Below, piece after piece: positions 1-7,583 of a DNA stretch of 64,000 nt; positions within the stretch are counted from its first letter, which is position 1; each line of letters opens with the position of its first letter. The DNA is from Mycolicibacterium rutilum. Lineage in GTDB: Bacteria > Actinomycetota > Actinomycetes > Mycobacteriales > Mycobacteriaceae. The translations under genes and the position numbers were made by a program. Below the pieces are notes generated by a model. It had not been told where the DNA came from and searched no databases. It saw nothing but the letters and a program-made list of their open reading frames with translations. Where the stretch lies: contig NZ_LT629971.1 of the NCBI RefSeq assembly GCF_900108565.1, positions 3,038,001 to 3,102,000 on the forward strand. Reading direction: 5' to 3'.

Positions 1-853
1 GGGCCACCCGCTCGATGCGCTCGCGGGCGATGTCGCAACGCGCGGCCAGGTCGTCGAGGTCGGCGTCGGCGACCAGCGACCGCAGATCGTCGACGCCGGT
101 CGCGAGATCGGCGCAGTCCGAGGCGTGTTCGAGACCCTCGTCGAGGATGACCTTGACCATCGCCAGCAGCAGCGCCCAGTCCTGGCCCGGCCGCACCGCC
201 AGGTGTTCGTCGGCCTTTTCGGCGGACTCGGTGCGCAGCGGGTCGACCACGACGATCGTCGCGCCCTGCTTCTGGCGGGCCAGCGCGCGGCGCCATCCGC
301 CGGGCACCGTCTCCAGCCAGTTCCATGCGCTGACCGCCGGGTTCGTGCCGACCAGCAGGAAGTAGTCGCAGTTGTCGACGTCGGAGACCGGCGCCATCAG
401 GATCGAGCCGTACATCGCCTGCGCGACAACGTGCATCGCGTTCTGGTCGACCGAGCCGACGAAGTAGCGGCTGTGGGTCCCGACGGCGTCGAGCCAGCCG
501 TTCATGAAGATGATGTTCGACGACGAGAACCCCGCGGGATTGCCGTAGTACACGCCGACGGCATCCGGTCCGCCCGCCTCGATCGCCGCGGTCATCCGCG
601 CGGCGATGTCCGCGATCGCCTCGTCCCACGTGGCTTCGACGTAGGTGTCGCCGACGCGGCGCATCGGGTTGAGGATGCGGCGGGGATGCTCGACGAGGCG
701 GTTCGCGGTACGGCCCTTGGCGCAGAAGTCCTGCCAGGTGTGCGGGTTCTGCTTGTCGGCGGCGATCTTGGTGACGCGGTTGTTCTCGACGGTCACTTCC
801 AGACCGCAGGACGCCAGGCAGTACCGGCAGAAGGTGTAGACCGTCTCGCTCAC
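1..853 (-). CDS. Molybdopterin oxidoreductase with N-terminal 4Fe-4S domain (partial)
   Basis: Only the first 284 codons are present; the gene runs off the left edge. From a GTG start the protein shows the N-terminal [4Fe-4S] domain of the DMSO reductase/formate dehydrogenase superfamily: Cys9, Cys12 and Cys16 in a C-x2-C-x3-C cluster and Cys44 in the FCAKGR motif, followed by the start of the molybdopterin-binding domain (for example GTNPAVSAWNW, VVVDPLRTE). Known members are bis-MGD oxidoreductases acting on nitrate, formate or similar small substrates; the substrate cannot be read from this fragment. A short AGGA lies about 8 bases before the GTG, and no ATG is in frame upstream. It reads in the same direction as the ABC exporter genes, 57 bases beyond their end, but there is no sign of functional linkage. 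Family is secure, specific role is open. Confidence 0.88.
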   Translation of the reverse strand, partial: MSETVYTFCRYCLASCGLEVTVENNRVTKIAADKQNPHTWQDFCAKGRTANRLVEHPRRILNPMRRVGDTYVEATWDEAIADIAARMTAAIEAGGPDAVGVYYGNPAGFSSSNIIFMNGWLDAVGTHSRYFVGSVDQNAMHVVAQAMYGSILMAPVSDVDNCDYFLLVGTNPAVSAWNWLETVPGGWRRALARQKQGATIVVVDPLRTESAEKADEHLAVRPGQDWALLLAMVKVILDEGLEHASDCADLATGVDDLRSLVADADLDDLAARCDIARERIERVA

Positions 854-910
854 GTGGTCATCCTGCCGCACACGAACGCCTGCCTTGTCCGTTTCGCGGG
901 CACTTTTCTG

Positions 911-2857
911 TTACGCCTGGGTCATCGCCCAGTAAGCGCCTCGCTTAGCGAGAAGTTCGGTGTGGCTTCCGCGTTCGACGATCCGGCCGGCGTCCATCAC
1001 CACGATGACGTCGGCGTCGCGGATCGTCGAGAGCCGGTGCGCGATGATGAAACTCGTTCGGTCCCGGCGCAACTCGGCCATCGCCTGCGCGATCAGCAAC
1101 TCGGTGCGGGTGTCAACCGAACTGGTCGCCTCGTCGAGGATCAGCAGCCGGGGCCGGGCCAGCACCGCGCGGGCGATCGTGATGAGCTGCTTCTCGCCTG
1201 CGCTGATGGCACCGCCGTCGTCGCCGACCACGGTCTGGTAGCCGTCGGGCAGCATGTGCACGAACCGGTCGACGTAAGCGGCCTTCGCGGCGGCGATCAC
1301 CTCGTCCTCGCCGGCGTCCGGGCGGCCGTAGGCGATGTTGTCGTAGATGGTGCCGCCGAACAGCCAGGTGTCCTGCAGCACCATCCCGATCTGCGACCGC
1401 AGCGACTGGCGGCTCACCGTCGAGATGTCCACGCCGTCAACCAGAATCCGGCCGGCGTCGACGTCGTAGAACCGCATCAGCAGGTTCACCAGGGTCGTCT
1501 TGCCCGCGCCGGTCGGGCCGACGATCGCCACCGTGCTGCCCGGTTCGGCCACCAGCGACAGGTCCTCGATCACCGGTGTGTCCGGGTGGTAGCCGAAGGT
1601 GACGCGCTCGAACTCGACACGCCCGCCAATCTTGCGCGAACGGTGATTACCGCTCGAAATTTCCGCCGATTCTCGCGCGGTAATCACCGTTCGCGCCTCG
1701 GGGTCGGGGGTTTCCTCCTCCGCGTCGAGCAGGTCGAAGACCCGTTCGGCGCTGGCCACCCCGGACTGCAGCGTGTTGTACATCCCGGCGACCTGAGTGA
1801 GCGGCTGGTTGAACTGGCGAACGTACTGGATGAACGCCTGGATGCTGCCCAGCGTGATCTGCCCGGTGGCCACCTGCAGGCCACCGACGACGGCGACCGC
1901 GACGTAACTGAGGTTCCCGATGAACGTGGTGGCCGGCGAGACCAGCCCGGAGAAGAACTGCGCGCCGAAGCTCGCGCGGTAGACCTCGTCGTTGTACTCG
2001 CGGAACGCGTCGGTGGCCGCGGCCCGGTGACCGAACGTCTTGACGATCGTGAACCCGCTGTAGGTCTCCTCGATGTGCGCGTTGAGCCGGCCGGTGTTGG
2101 CCCACTGCGCGACGAACAACCGCTGCGAGCGACGCGCGATCACCCGCGTCGCCCACAGCGACAACGGCACCGTGACCACGGTCAGCAACGTCAGCAGCGG
2201 CGAGATCGTCAACATCATCACCAGGACCGCGAACACCGTCAGCACCGACGTCAACAGTTGACTGATCGTCATCGACAGCGACGTCTGGACGTTGTCGACG
2301 TCGTTGGTGACGCGGCTGAGCACCTCGCCGCGCTGCCGGGAGTCGAAGTAGGACAGCGGCATCCGGTACACCTTGTCCTCGACGTCGGCGCGCAACCGCA
2401 CCATGGTGCGCTGCACCGCGACGTTGAGCAGCCGCGCCTGCAGCCACACCAGCAGCGCGGCGACCAGGTACAGCCCCAGCGCGAGCAGCAGCGTGCGCGC
2501 GACGGCGCCGAAGTCGACGCCCTCGCCGGGGACGACGTTCATTCCGCTCAGCAGATCGGCGAAGGTGGTGTCGCCGCGGGCGCGGGCCGCCTCGATCGCC
2601 TGCTCCTTGGTCACGCCCGCGGGCAGTTCGCGGCCGATCACCCCGTTGAACAGAAGATCGGTGGCGTGCCCGAGGATTCGCGGACCGATGACGCTGATCG
2701 CGATGCCGCAGACCCCGAGCAGGATGACCGCCGCGGTGAGCCCGCGTTCGGGCGTCAACCGTTTGACCAGCCGCAGCGCCGAACCGGTGAAATCCCGCGA
2801 CCGCTGCGTGGGCCCCTGCACCATGCCGCGGATCGGCGGGCCCGCAGGCGCACTCAC
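911..2857 (-). CDS. ABC exporter subunit, TMD-NBD (Rv1272c-like)
   Basis: 648-residue half transporter: an exporter-type transmembrane domain (about residues 30-370) followed by a nucleotide-binding domain. Walker A GPTGAGKT is near residue 446, the signature is the variant ISAGEKQL near 550, and Walker [13 protein letters not shown] near 570 keeps the catalytic Glu. Its GTG start overlaps the stop of the upstream exporter gene (GTGA), so the two are translationally coupled and probably form a heterodimeric exporter in the plasma membrane. The pair matches the order Rv1272c-Rv1273c in M. tuberculosis; substrate unknown (drug or lipid export is typical). Residues 388-408, in the linker between membrane and ATPase domains, are encoded by a 63-bp perfect-arm inverted repeat that looks like an in-frame insertion. 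Function as an ABC exporter is near certain. Confidence 0.95.
   Translation of the reverse strand: MSAPAGPPIRGMVQGPTQRSRDFTGSALRLVKRLTPERGLTAAVILLGVCGIAISVIGPRILGHATDLLFNGVIGRELPAGVTKEQAIEAARARGDTTFADLLSGMNVVPGEGVDFGAVARTLLLALGLYLVAALLVWLQARLLNVAVQRTMVRLRADVEDKVYRMPLSYFDSRQRGEVLSRVTNDVDNVQTSLSMTISQLLTSVLTVFAVLVMMLTISPLLTLLTVVTVPLSLWATRVIARRSQRLFVAQWANTGRLNAHIEETYSGFTIVKTFGHRAAATDAFREYNDEVYRASFGAQFFSGLVSPATTFIGNLSYVAVAVVGGLQVATGQITLGSIQAFIQYVRQFNQPLTQVAGMYNTLQSGVASAERVFDLLDAEEETPDPEARTVITARESAEISSGNHRSRKIGGRVEFERVTFGYHPDTPVIEDLSLVAEPGSTVAIVGPTGAGKTTLVNLLMRFYDVDAGRILVDGVDISTVSRQSLRSQIGMVLQDTWLFGGTIYDNIAYGRPDAGEDEVIAAAKAAYVDRFVHMLPDGYQTVVGDDGGAISAGEKQLITIARAVLARPRLLILDEATSSVDTRTELLIAQAMAELRRDRTSFIIAHRLSTIRDADVIVVMDAGRIVERGSHTELLAKRGAYWAMTQA
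1634..1696. repeat. 63-bp palindrome, in frame inside the ABC exporter gene
   Basis: Two perfect 20-base arms, GCGCGAACGGTGATTACCGC at 1634-1653 and its reverse complement at 1677-1696, are separated by 23 bases. The element is exactly 21 codons and has no stop in the exporter reading frame; it encodes the linker segment around residues 388-408. Both arms read as TVITAR-like or GNHRSR-like peptide depending on orientation. Such symmetry is not needed for a protein linker, so an inserted short interspersed palindrome is the likely origin. It is unrelated in sequence to the GCGAGCAG palindromes at 10.2, 11.3 and 26.6 kb. Confidence 0.9.
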
Positions 2858-4584
2858 CGCGCCACCCCCAGCGACTGCGAGTCGGCGAACTCGGCGTACT
2901 GCGGGCAGCGGGCCATCAGGGTGTCGTGCGTGCCGGTGCCGACGACGCGGCCGTCGTCGATGACGACGATCTGATCCGCCCGCATCACCGTCGAAATGCG
3001 TTGCGAGACAATGATGACGGTGGAGTCGGCGGAGACGTCGCGCAGCGCTGAGCGGACCTTCGCGTCGGTGTGCACGTCGAGCGCGGAGAACGCGTCATCG
3101 AACAGGTACACCGCAGGCCGGCGGATCACGGCGCGCGCGATGGCCAGCCGCTGGCGCTGCCCGCCGGAGAAATTGGCGCCGCCCTGCGCGACGCGCATCG
3201 CCAGCCCGTCGGCATGCGCGCGCACGAAGTCGTCGGCCGCCGCGACCCGCAGCGCCTCCCACATCTCGTCGTCGGTCGCGTCGGCCTTCCCGTACCGCAG
3301 GTTGTCGGCGACGGTGCCGGAGAACAGGTATCCCCGCTGCGGTACCAGCCCGATCGCCGACCACAGCTGCTCGGGGTCGTAGTCGCGCACGTCGACCCCG
3401 TCGACGAGCACCGAACCCGTTGTCGCGTCGTACATCCGGCAGATCAGCGCGATCAGCGTCGACTTCCCCGATCCGGTCGAGCCGACGACGGCCGTCGTCG
3501 TACCGGGTCGTGCCGTGAACGAGACATCCTGCAGCACCGGCTGTTCCGCGCCGGGATAGCAGAACGTCGCGTTCTGCAGCTGCACCTGCCCGTCGATCCG
3601 GTCGGGACGCACGGGGTGGGCCGGGCTGGTGATCTGCGGGACGGTCGCGAACACCTCACTGATGCGTTCGGCGCACACCGACGCACGCGGGATGATGACC
3701 AGGATGAAGGTGGCCAGCAGCACGGCCATCAGGATCTGCATGAAGTAGGCCAGGAACGCGATCAGCGAGCCGACCTGCATCTGCCCGGCGTCGATACGCA
3801 GCCCGCCGAACCAGATCAGCGCCACGCTCGAGACGTTGATGACCAGCGTGGTGACCGGCAGCATCAGCGCCTGCCAGCGGCCGGCCTCCAGCGCGGTGTC
3901 GGCCAGCGCCTGATTGGCCTGCCCGAAGCGGGCCCGTTCGAACGGCTCCCTGGCGAACGCGCGGATCACCCGCAGCCCGGCGAGTTGTTCGCGCATCACC
4001 CGGTTGACGCCGTCGATCAGGCGCTGCATCCGGCGGAAGATCGGCAGCAGGTGGCGCACGATCCAGTAGTTGGCCAGCGCCAGCACCGGCACGCTGACCA
4101 GCAGCAGCCACGACAACCCGGCGTCCTGGTGCAGCGCCATCACGATGCCGCCGACCGACATGATCGGCGCGGTGATCAGCATCGTGCAGGTCAGCTGCAC
4201 GAGCAGCTGGATCTGCTGAACGTCGTTGGTGGTGCGGGTGAGCAGCGAGGGCGCACCGAAGCGCGCGGTGTCCTCGGCGGAGAAGCCGGTGACGTGATGA
4301 AAGATCGCCGAGCGCAGGTCCCGGCCGAATCCCATGCCCGCGCGCGACCCGAAGTAGACCGCACCGATCGCGCACACCACCTGCAGGCCGGTCACCGCGA
4401 GCATCACGACGCCCAGTTCCACGATGCGGCGCAGGTCGCCGACCGCGACGCCGTCGTCGATGATCGCGGCGTTGACCGTCGGCAGGTACAGCGACGCCAG
4501 GGTGCTGATCACCTGAAGCGTGGCCACGATGGCGAGCAGGCCCCGGTAGGGCCGCGCATACTGTCGCAGCAGCGCCCAAAGCAT
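2854..4584 (-). CDS. ABC exporter subunit with degenerate Walker B (Rv1273c-like)
   Basis: 576-residue half transporter starting [15 protein letters not shown], with an N-terminal ABC exporter membrane domain and a C-terminal ATPase. Walker [10 protein letters not shown] lies near residue 365, signature FSGGQRQRL near 468, and Walker [11 protein letters not shown] near 487. The residue after the Walker B Asp is Asp rather than the catalytic Glu; heterodimeric exporters of the TM287/288 and BmrCD type carry such a change in one subunit, giving one degenerate ATP site. Its partner downstream retains Glu, which fits an asymmetric heterodimer. I prefer the ATG at 4584 to the GTG at 4602 because GACAGT lies 6 bases before it and could be the -10 of a leaderless transcript, and because homologues start at this motif. 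Confidence 0.93.
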   Translation of the reverse strand: MLWALLRQYARPYRGLLAIVATLQVISTLASLYLPTVNAAIIDDGVAVGDLRRIVELGVVMLAVTGLQVVCAIGAVYFGSRAGMGFGRDLRSAIFHHVTGFSAEDTARFGAPSLLTRTTNDVQQIQLLVQLTCTMLITAPIMSVGGIVMALHQDAGLSWLLLVSVPVLALANYWIVRHLLPIFRRMQRLIDGVNRVMREQLAGLRVIRAFAREPFERARFGQANQALADTALEAGRWQALMLPVTTLVINVSSVALIWFGGLRIDAGQMQVGSLIAFLAYFMQILMAVLLATFILVIIPRASVCAERISEVFATVPQITSPAHPVRPDRIDGQVQLQNATFCYPGAEQPVLQDVSFTARPGTTTAVVGSTGSGKSTLIALICRMYDATTGSVLVDGVDVRDYDPEQLWSAIGLVPQRGYLFSGTVADNLRYGKADATDDEMWEALRVAAADDFVRAHADGLAMRVAQGGANFSGGQRQRLAIARAVIRRPAVYLFDDAFSALDVHTDAKVRSALRDVSADSTVIIVSQRISTVMRADQIVVIDDGRVVGTGTHDTLMARCPQYAEFADSQSLGVAR

Positions 4585-4650
4585 CCCGCTACTGTCGCAC
4601 ACCGGGTCCGGACACCCGCGGTGAGCAACACCCCGGCGGCGCGAAAATCA

Positions 4651-4691
4651 GCAGGTCAACCGGCATGTCGGTGGTTGACGCTTTGACCTGC
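4651..4691. promoter_or_regulatory. Nested inverted repeats between exporter and lprB genes
   Basis: The divergent intergenic region holds an outer perfect repeat, GCAGGTCAA (4651-4659) with TTGACCTGC (4683-4691), and an overlapping inner repeat, GTCAACC (4655-4661) with GGTTGAC (4673-4679). This arrangement suggests a dimeric regulator binding site controlling lprB, the exporter operon, or both. The regulator is not known. Confidence 0.45.
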
Positions 4692-4694
4692 CGC

Positions 4695-4700
4695 TACAGT
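4695..4700 (+). promoter_or_regulatory. Putative -10 box of leaderless lprB promoter
   Basis: TACAGT fits the mycobacterial TANNNT -10 consensus and ends 7 bases before the GTG at 4708, so transcription would start at or next to that codon. There is no Shine-Dalgarno sequence, which supports leaderless translation and decides the lprB start. Confidence 0.5.
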
Positions 4701-4707
4701 GCATGGC

Positions 4708-5262
4708 GTGACCCACAGGATGCGCGCGATCCGCTGCCTGGCCCTCGCGGCCGCGGCGGTCATCCCGCTGGCGGCATGCTCGGAATCCGCGCCGAGCGGC
4801 CCGCAGGTACCCGAAGACACGCCCGCGCCGTCGGAGAACATCGCGCACGGCCCGTTCTTCCCGGAGTGTGGTGGGATCAGCGACCAGGAGGTCATCAAGC
4901 AGACCGAGGTGCCCGGGCTGGTGAACACCGCCAAGACGTCGGTGGGCTGCCAGTGGCTGGCCGGCGGCAGCATCCTGGGCCCGCACTTCTCCTTCACCTG
5001 GTTCCGCGGCAGCCCCATCGGGCGCGAGCGCAAGACCGAGGAACTGTCGCGCACCAGCGTCGAGGACATCACCATCGAGGGACACAGCGGGTTCATCGCC
5101 GTCGGCGACGATCCGACGCTGGGCACCAATTTGTGCGAGATCGGCATCCAGTTCGACGACGACTTCATCGAGTGGTCGGTCAGCTATGCGCAGAAGCCGT
5201 TCCCGGATGCCTGTGAGGTCGCCAAGGAACTGACCCGTCAATCGATTGTGAACTCCGAATGA
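4708..5262 (+). CDS. lprB: Lipoprotein LprB (DUF3558 family)
   Basis: 184-residue secreted lipoprotein: positively charged N-terminus, hydrophobic core and lipobox LAAC with Cys24 as the expected lipidated residue. The mature part is a DUF3558-type domain; blocks such as VGCQWLAGG, SFTWFRGSPIGRERKTEEL and DDFIEWSVSY are those of LprB as I recall it from M. tuberculosis (Rv1274). The start is taken as GTG 4708 because a TACAGT box sits 7 bases upstream; GTG 4699 and ATG 4720 are alternatives and do not affect the lipobox. The stop overlaps the start of lprC (ATGA), so the two lipoproteins are co-translated. Molecular function is not known for the family. Confidence 0.88.
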   Translation: MTHRMRAIRCLALAAAAVIPLAACSESAPSGPQVPEDTPAPSENIAHGPFFPECGGISDQEVIKQTEVPGLVNTAKTSVGCQWLAGGSILGPHFSFTWFRGSPIGRERKTEELSRTSVEDITIEGHSGFIAVGDDPTLGTNLCEIGIQFDDDFIEWSVSYAQKPFPDACEVAKELTRQSIVNSE

Positions 5263-5822
5263 CCCGCCGCCCGCTCACCCGCCGCCTCAGCGCGGGCATC
5301 GTCGCCGCGATGGCGGCGCTCGCGCTGCTCACCGGTTGCACGCAGACGGTCGAGGGCACCGCGGCGAAGTCCGGTTCCGGTGGCCCCGGACCGCGCAACG
5401 AGGACTCGCAGCGGCAGTATCCGAACCTGCTCAAAGAGTGCGAGGTGCTCACCGAGGACATCCTCGCCGAGACCGTGGGCGCCGATCCGCTCGACATCCA
5501 GAGCACGTTCGTCGGTGCGGTGTGCCGCTGGCAGGCCGCCAACCCGTCGGGCCTGGTCGACATCACCCGGTTCTGGTTCGAGCAGGGCAGCCTCGACAAC
5601 GAGCGCGAGACCGCCGAGAAACTCAAGTACCAGATCGAGAACCGCTCGGTGGCCGGCATCGAGTCGATCGTGATGAAGCCCAACGACCCCAACGGCGCGT
5701 GCGGGGTGGCCAGCGACGCGGCCGGTGTCGTCGGGTGGTGGGTCAATCCGCAGGCGCCCGGGATCGACGCCTGCAAGATGGCGCTCAAGCTGATGGAGTT
5801 GACGCTGGCGACGCGCGCCTAG
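5259..5822 (+). CDS. lprC: Lipoprotein LprC (DUF3558 family)
   Basis: 187-residue lipoprotein with signal peptide and lipobox LTGC (Cys27), followed by a DUF3558-type domain containing two Cys-containing blocks (LKECEVL, GAVCRWQAA) resembling those of LprB, so the two are tandem paralogues. It starts inside the lprB stop (ATGA) and ends in a CTAG shared with the stop of the convergent phosphatase gene. Corresponds in position and sequence type to Rv1275. Located on the outer face of the plasma membrane; function unknown. Confidence 0.88.
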   Translation: MTRRPLTRRLSAGIVAAMAALALLTGCTQTVEGTAAKSGSGGPGPRNEDSQRQYPNLLKECEVLTEDILAETVGADPLDIQSTFVGAVCRWQAANPSGLVDITRFWFEQGSLDNERETAEKLKYQIENRSVAGIESIVMKPNDPNGACGVASDAAGVVGWWVNPQAPGIDACKMALKLMELTLATRA

Positions 5823-6331
5823 CGCGCCACGTGGAAGGCGACCAGCGCGGCACCGTCGAGTGCCCAACTCTCCCACGGCGTGTCGGCGCGCAGCACCGCG
5901 ATCGCCGACGTCGGAAACTTCATCGAGATGTCTTCGGCGGCAACGCTGTTGCTGTGCTCCGCGGTGGCCAGACCGAGCGCCACCGCCGACATCGCCGGCT
6001 CGTGGCCGATCACCAGTAGCGTCCGGACGTCGCCGTCGAAGTGCCGCTGCGCGCCGTTGATCTCGTCGATCACCGTGCCAGGCGCGGCGTCGTAGAGGCG
6101 GTCGAGGTACGCGACGGGCGCGGCGACGCGGGTGCGGGCGAGCGTCTCGCGGGTGCGGGTCGCCGTCGAGCACAGCACCGCGTCGATCTGCGGGATGTGT
6201 GCGCGCAGCCAGTCGCCGGCCAACCCCGCCTCGCGCACCCCGCGCGGCGCCAGCGGACGGTCGTGGTCGGCGACGCCGGTCGGGTAGTCCGATTTGGCGT
6301 GCCGCAACAGCAGCAGCGTGCGCTCGCTCAC
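5819..6331 (-). CDS. SixA-like phosphohistidine phosphatase
   Basis: 170-residue histidine phosphatase superfamily protein. The N-terminus LLLLRHAKSDYP carries the catalytic RHG-type motif in its SixA form (R10-H11-A-K), with the following motif RPLAPRGVREA and a second catalytic His in VIGHEPAMS. SixA enzymes remove phosphate from phosphohistidine in phosphorelay or PTS proteins. It occupies the position of Rv1276c, convergent with lprC (stops overlap in CTAG) and divergent from the SbcD-like gene. GTG start. Substrate protein not evident. Confidence 0.88.
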   Translation of the reverse strand: MSERTLLLLRHAKSDYPTGVADHDRPLAPRGVREAGLAGDWLRAHIPQIDAVLCSTATRTRETLARTRVAAPVAYLDRLYDAAPGTVIDEINGAQRHFDGDVRTLLVIGHEPAMSAVALGLATAEHSNSVAAEDISMKFPTSAIAVLRADTPWESWALDGAALVAFHVAR

Positions 6332-6386
6332 CCCAGTAACGGTAGGCCATGCCGTGCGCCTCCCGGGACTTGTCGGAGCCCCGCCC

Positions 6387-6392
6387 TACACT
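6387..6392 (+). promoter_or_regulatory. Putative -10 box for the SbcD-like operon
   Basis: TACACT matches TANNNT and would give a transcript starting near 6398, with a leader of about 36 bases containing the purine-rich ribosome binding site AAGGGGAAGGGG before the ATG at 6435. This supports 6435 over in-frame codons further upstream. Confidence 0.4.
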
Positions 6393-6434
6393 CGCCATGC
6401 CCGGCAAACGAACAAGGGGAAGGGGACCGCTGAG

Positions 6435-7583
6435 ATGCGATTCGTGCACACCGCCGACTGGCAACTCGGCATGACCCGCTACTTCCTCAATGGTGAGGCG
6501 CAGCCACGATATTCGGCCGCGCGCCGGGACGCGGTGGCCAAGCTCGGCGAGGTCGCAGCCGAGGCGGGCGCCGAGTTCGTCGTCGTCGCCGGCGACGTCT
6601 TCGAGCACAACCAACTCGCGCCGCGCGAAATCAGCCAGTCACTGGAGGCCATGCGCGGCATCGGGGTTCCGGTGTATCTGCTGCCGGGCAACCATGATCC
6701 GCTCGACGCGTCGTCGGTGTACACCAGCGCGCTGTTCACCGCGGAGCGCCCCGACAACGTGACGGTGCTCGACCGTCCCGGCGTGTACGCGGTGCGCCCC
6801 GGGATCGAACTGGTCGCGGCGCCGTGGACGTCGAAGGCGCCGTCGTCGGACCCGGTCGCCGGTGTGCTCGCCGACCTGCCTGCCGACGGCACCACCCGCG
6901 TCGTGGTCGGCCACGGCGCGGTGGACATTCACGTACCCGACAAGGACCGGCCGTCGCTGATCCGGCTCGCGGCGCTGGAGGCCGCGATCGCCCGCGGCGT
7001 CGTGCACTATGTGGCCTTGGGCGACAAGCACTCCCGCATGCAGGTCGGCGGGACTGGACGGGTGTGGTATTCCGGCTCGCCGGAAGTCACCAACTACGAC
7101 GACATCGAGACCGACCCCGGTCACGTGCTGATCGTCGACGTCGACGAGGCGGACCCGGCGCACCCGGTCCGCGTCGAGCCGAAGTCCGTGGGCCGCTGGC
7201 GGTTCGTGACGCTGCGCCGCCCGGTCGACGACAGCCGCGACATCGCCGACCTCGACCTCAATCTCGACCTGATGCCGGACAAGGAACGCACGGTCGTGCG
7301 TCTCGTGCTGACCGGATCGCTGACGGTCACCGACAAGGCCGCGCTGGATGTCTGCCTGGACCGGTATGCGCGGCTGTTCGCGGCGCTGCGGGTGGACGAG
7401 AAGCAGACCGACATCGCGGTGCTGCCGGCCGACGGCGAGTTCGACGACCTCGGCATCGGCGGGTTCGCCGCGACCGCCGTCGACGAGTTGGTCGCCACCG
7501 CGCGCACCGACGGCGCCGAGGCCGACGACGCCCGCGCGGCGCTGGCGTTGTTGTTGCGGCTGGCGGATCGGGGTGTCGCATGA
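6435..7583 (+). CDS. SbcD/Mre11-like metallophosphoesterase (Rv1277-like)
   Basis: 382-residue calcineurin-like phosphoesterase of the SbcD/Mre11 group. Motifs in order: HTADWQLG (residues 5-12), VVAGDVFEHN, LLPGNHDPLD, VVGHGAVD and ALGDKHSRM. These form a two-metal nuclease site, although motif I has Gln10 where canonical SbcD/Mre11 has His and the last motif is GDKHS rather than GHxH. The start at the ATG after a strong AAGGGGAAGGGG is preferred. Its stop overlaps the start of the SbcC-like ATPase gene (ATGA), so the two are likely a nuclease-ATPase complex acting on DNA ends. Position equals Rv1277. Whether it is a true SbcD orthologue or a divergent paralogue is unclear. Confidence 0.87.
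   Translation: MRFVHTADWQLGMTRYFLNGEAQPRYSAARRDAVAKLGEVAAEAGAEFVVVAGDVFEHNQLAPREISQSLEAMRGIGVPVYLLPGNHDPLDASSVYTSALFTAERPDNVTVLDRPGVYAVRPGIELVAAPWTSKAPSSDPVAGVLADLPADGTTRVVVGHGAVDIHVPDKDRPSLIRLAALEAAIARGVVHYVALGDKHSRMQVGGTGRVWYSGSPEVTNYDDIETDPGHVLIVDVDEADPAHPVRVEPKSVGRWRFVTLRRPVDDSRDIADLDLNLDLMPDKERTVVRLVLTGSLTVTDKAALDVCLDRYARLFAALRVDEKQTDIAVLPADGEFDDLGIGGFAATAVDELVATARTDGAEADDARAALALLLRLADRGVA

Noticed and set aside
125..2974. A 949-codon open frame on the plus strand opposite the oxidoreductase and ABC exporter genes
   Set aside because: It is antisense to clear genes with intact motifs, has His/Arg/Asp-rich low-information sequence and results from the G/C-biased third positions of the real frame.
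6294..6434. Upstream extension of the SbcD-like frame
   Set aside because: The extension overlaps the divergent SixA gene and lacks homology; a strong ribosome binding site and -10 box support ATG 6435.
6397..6474. A 25-codon frame starting at ATG 6397 as a uORF of the SbcD-like gene
   Set aside because: Spacing to the -10 (4 bases) is too short for a leaderless start, and its stop lies inside the main gene rather than in an ATGA overlap.
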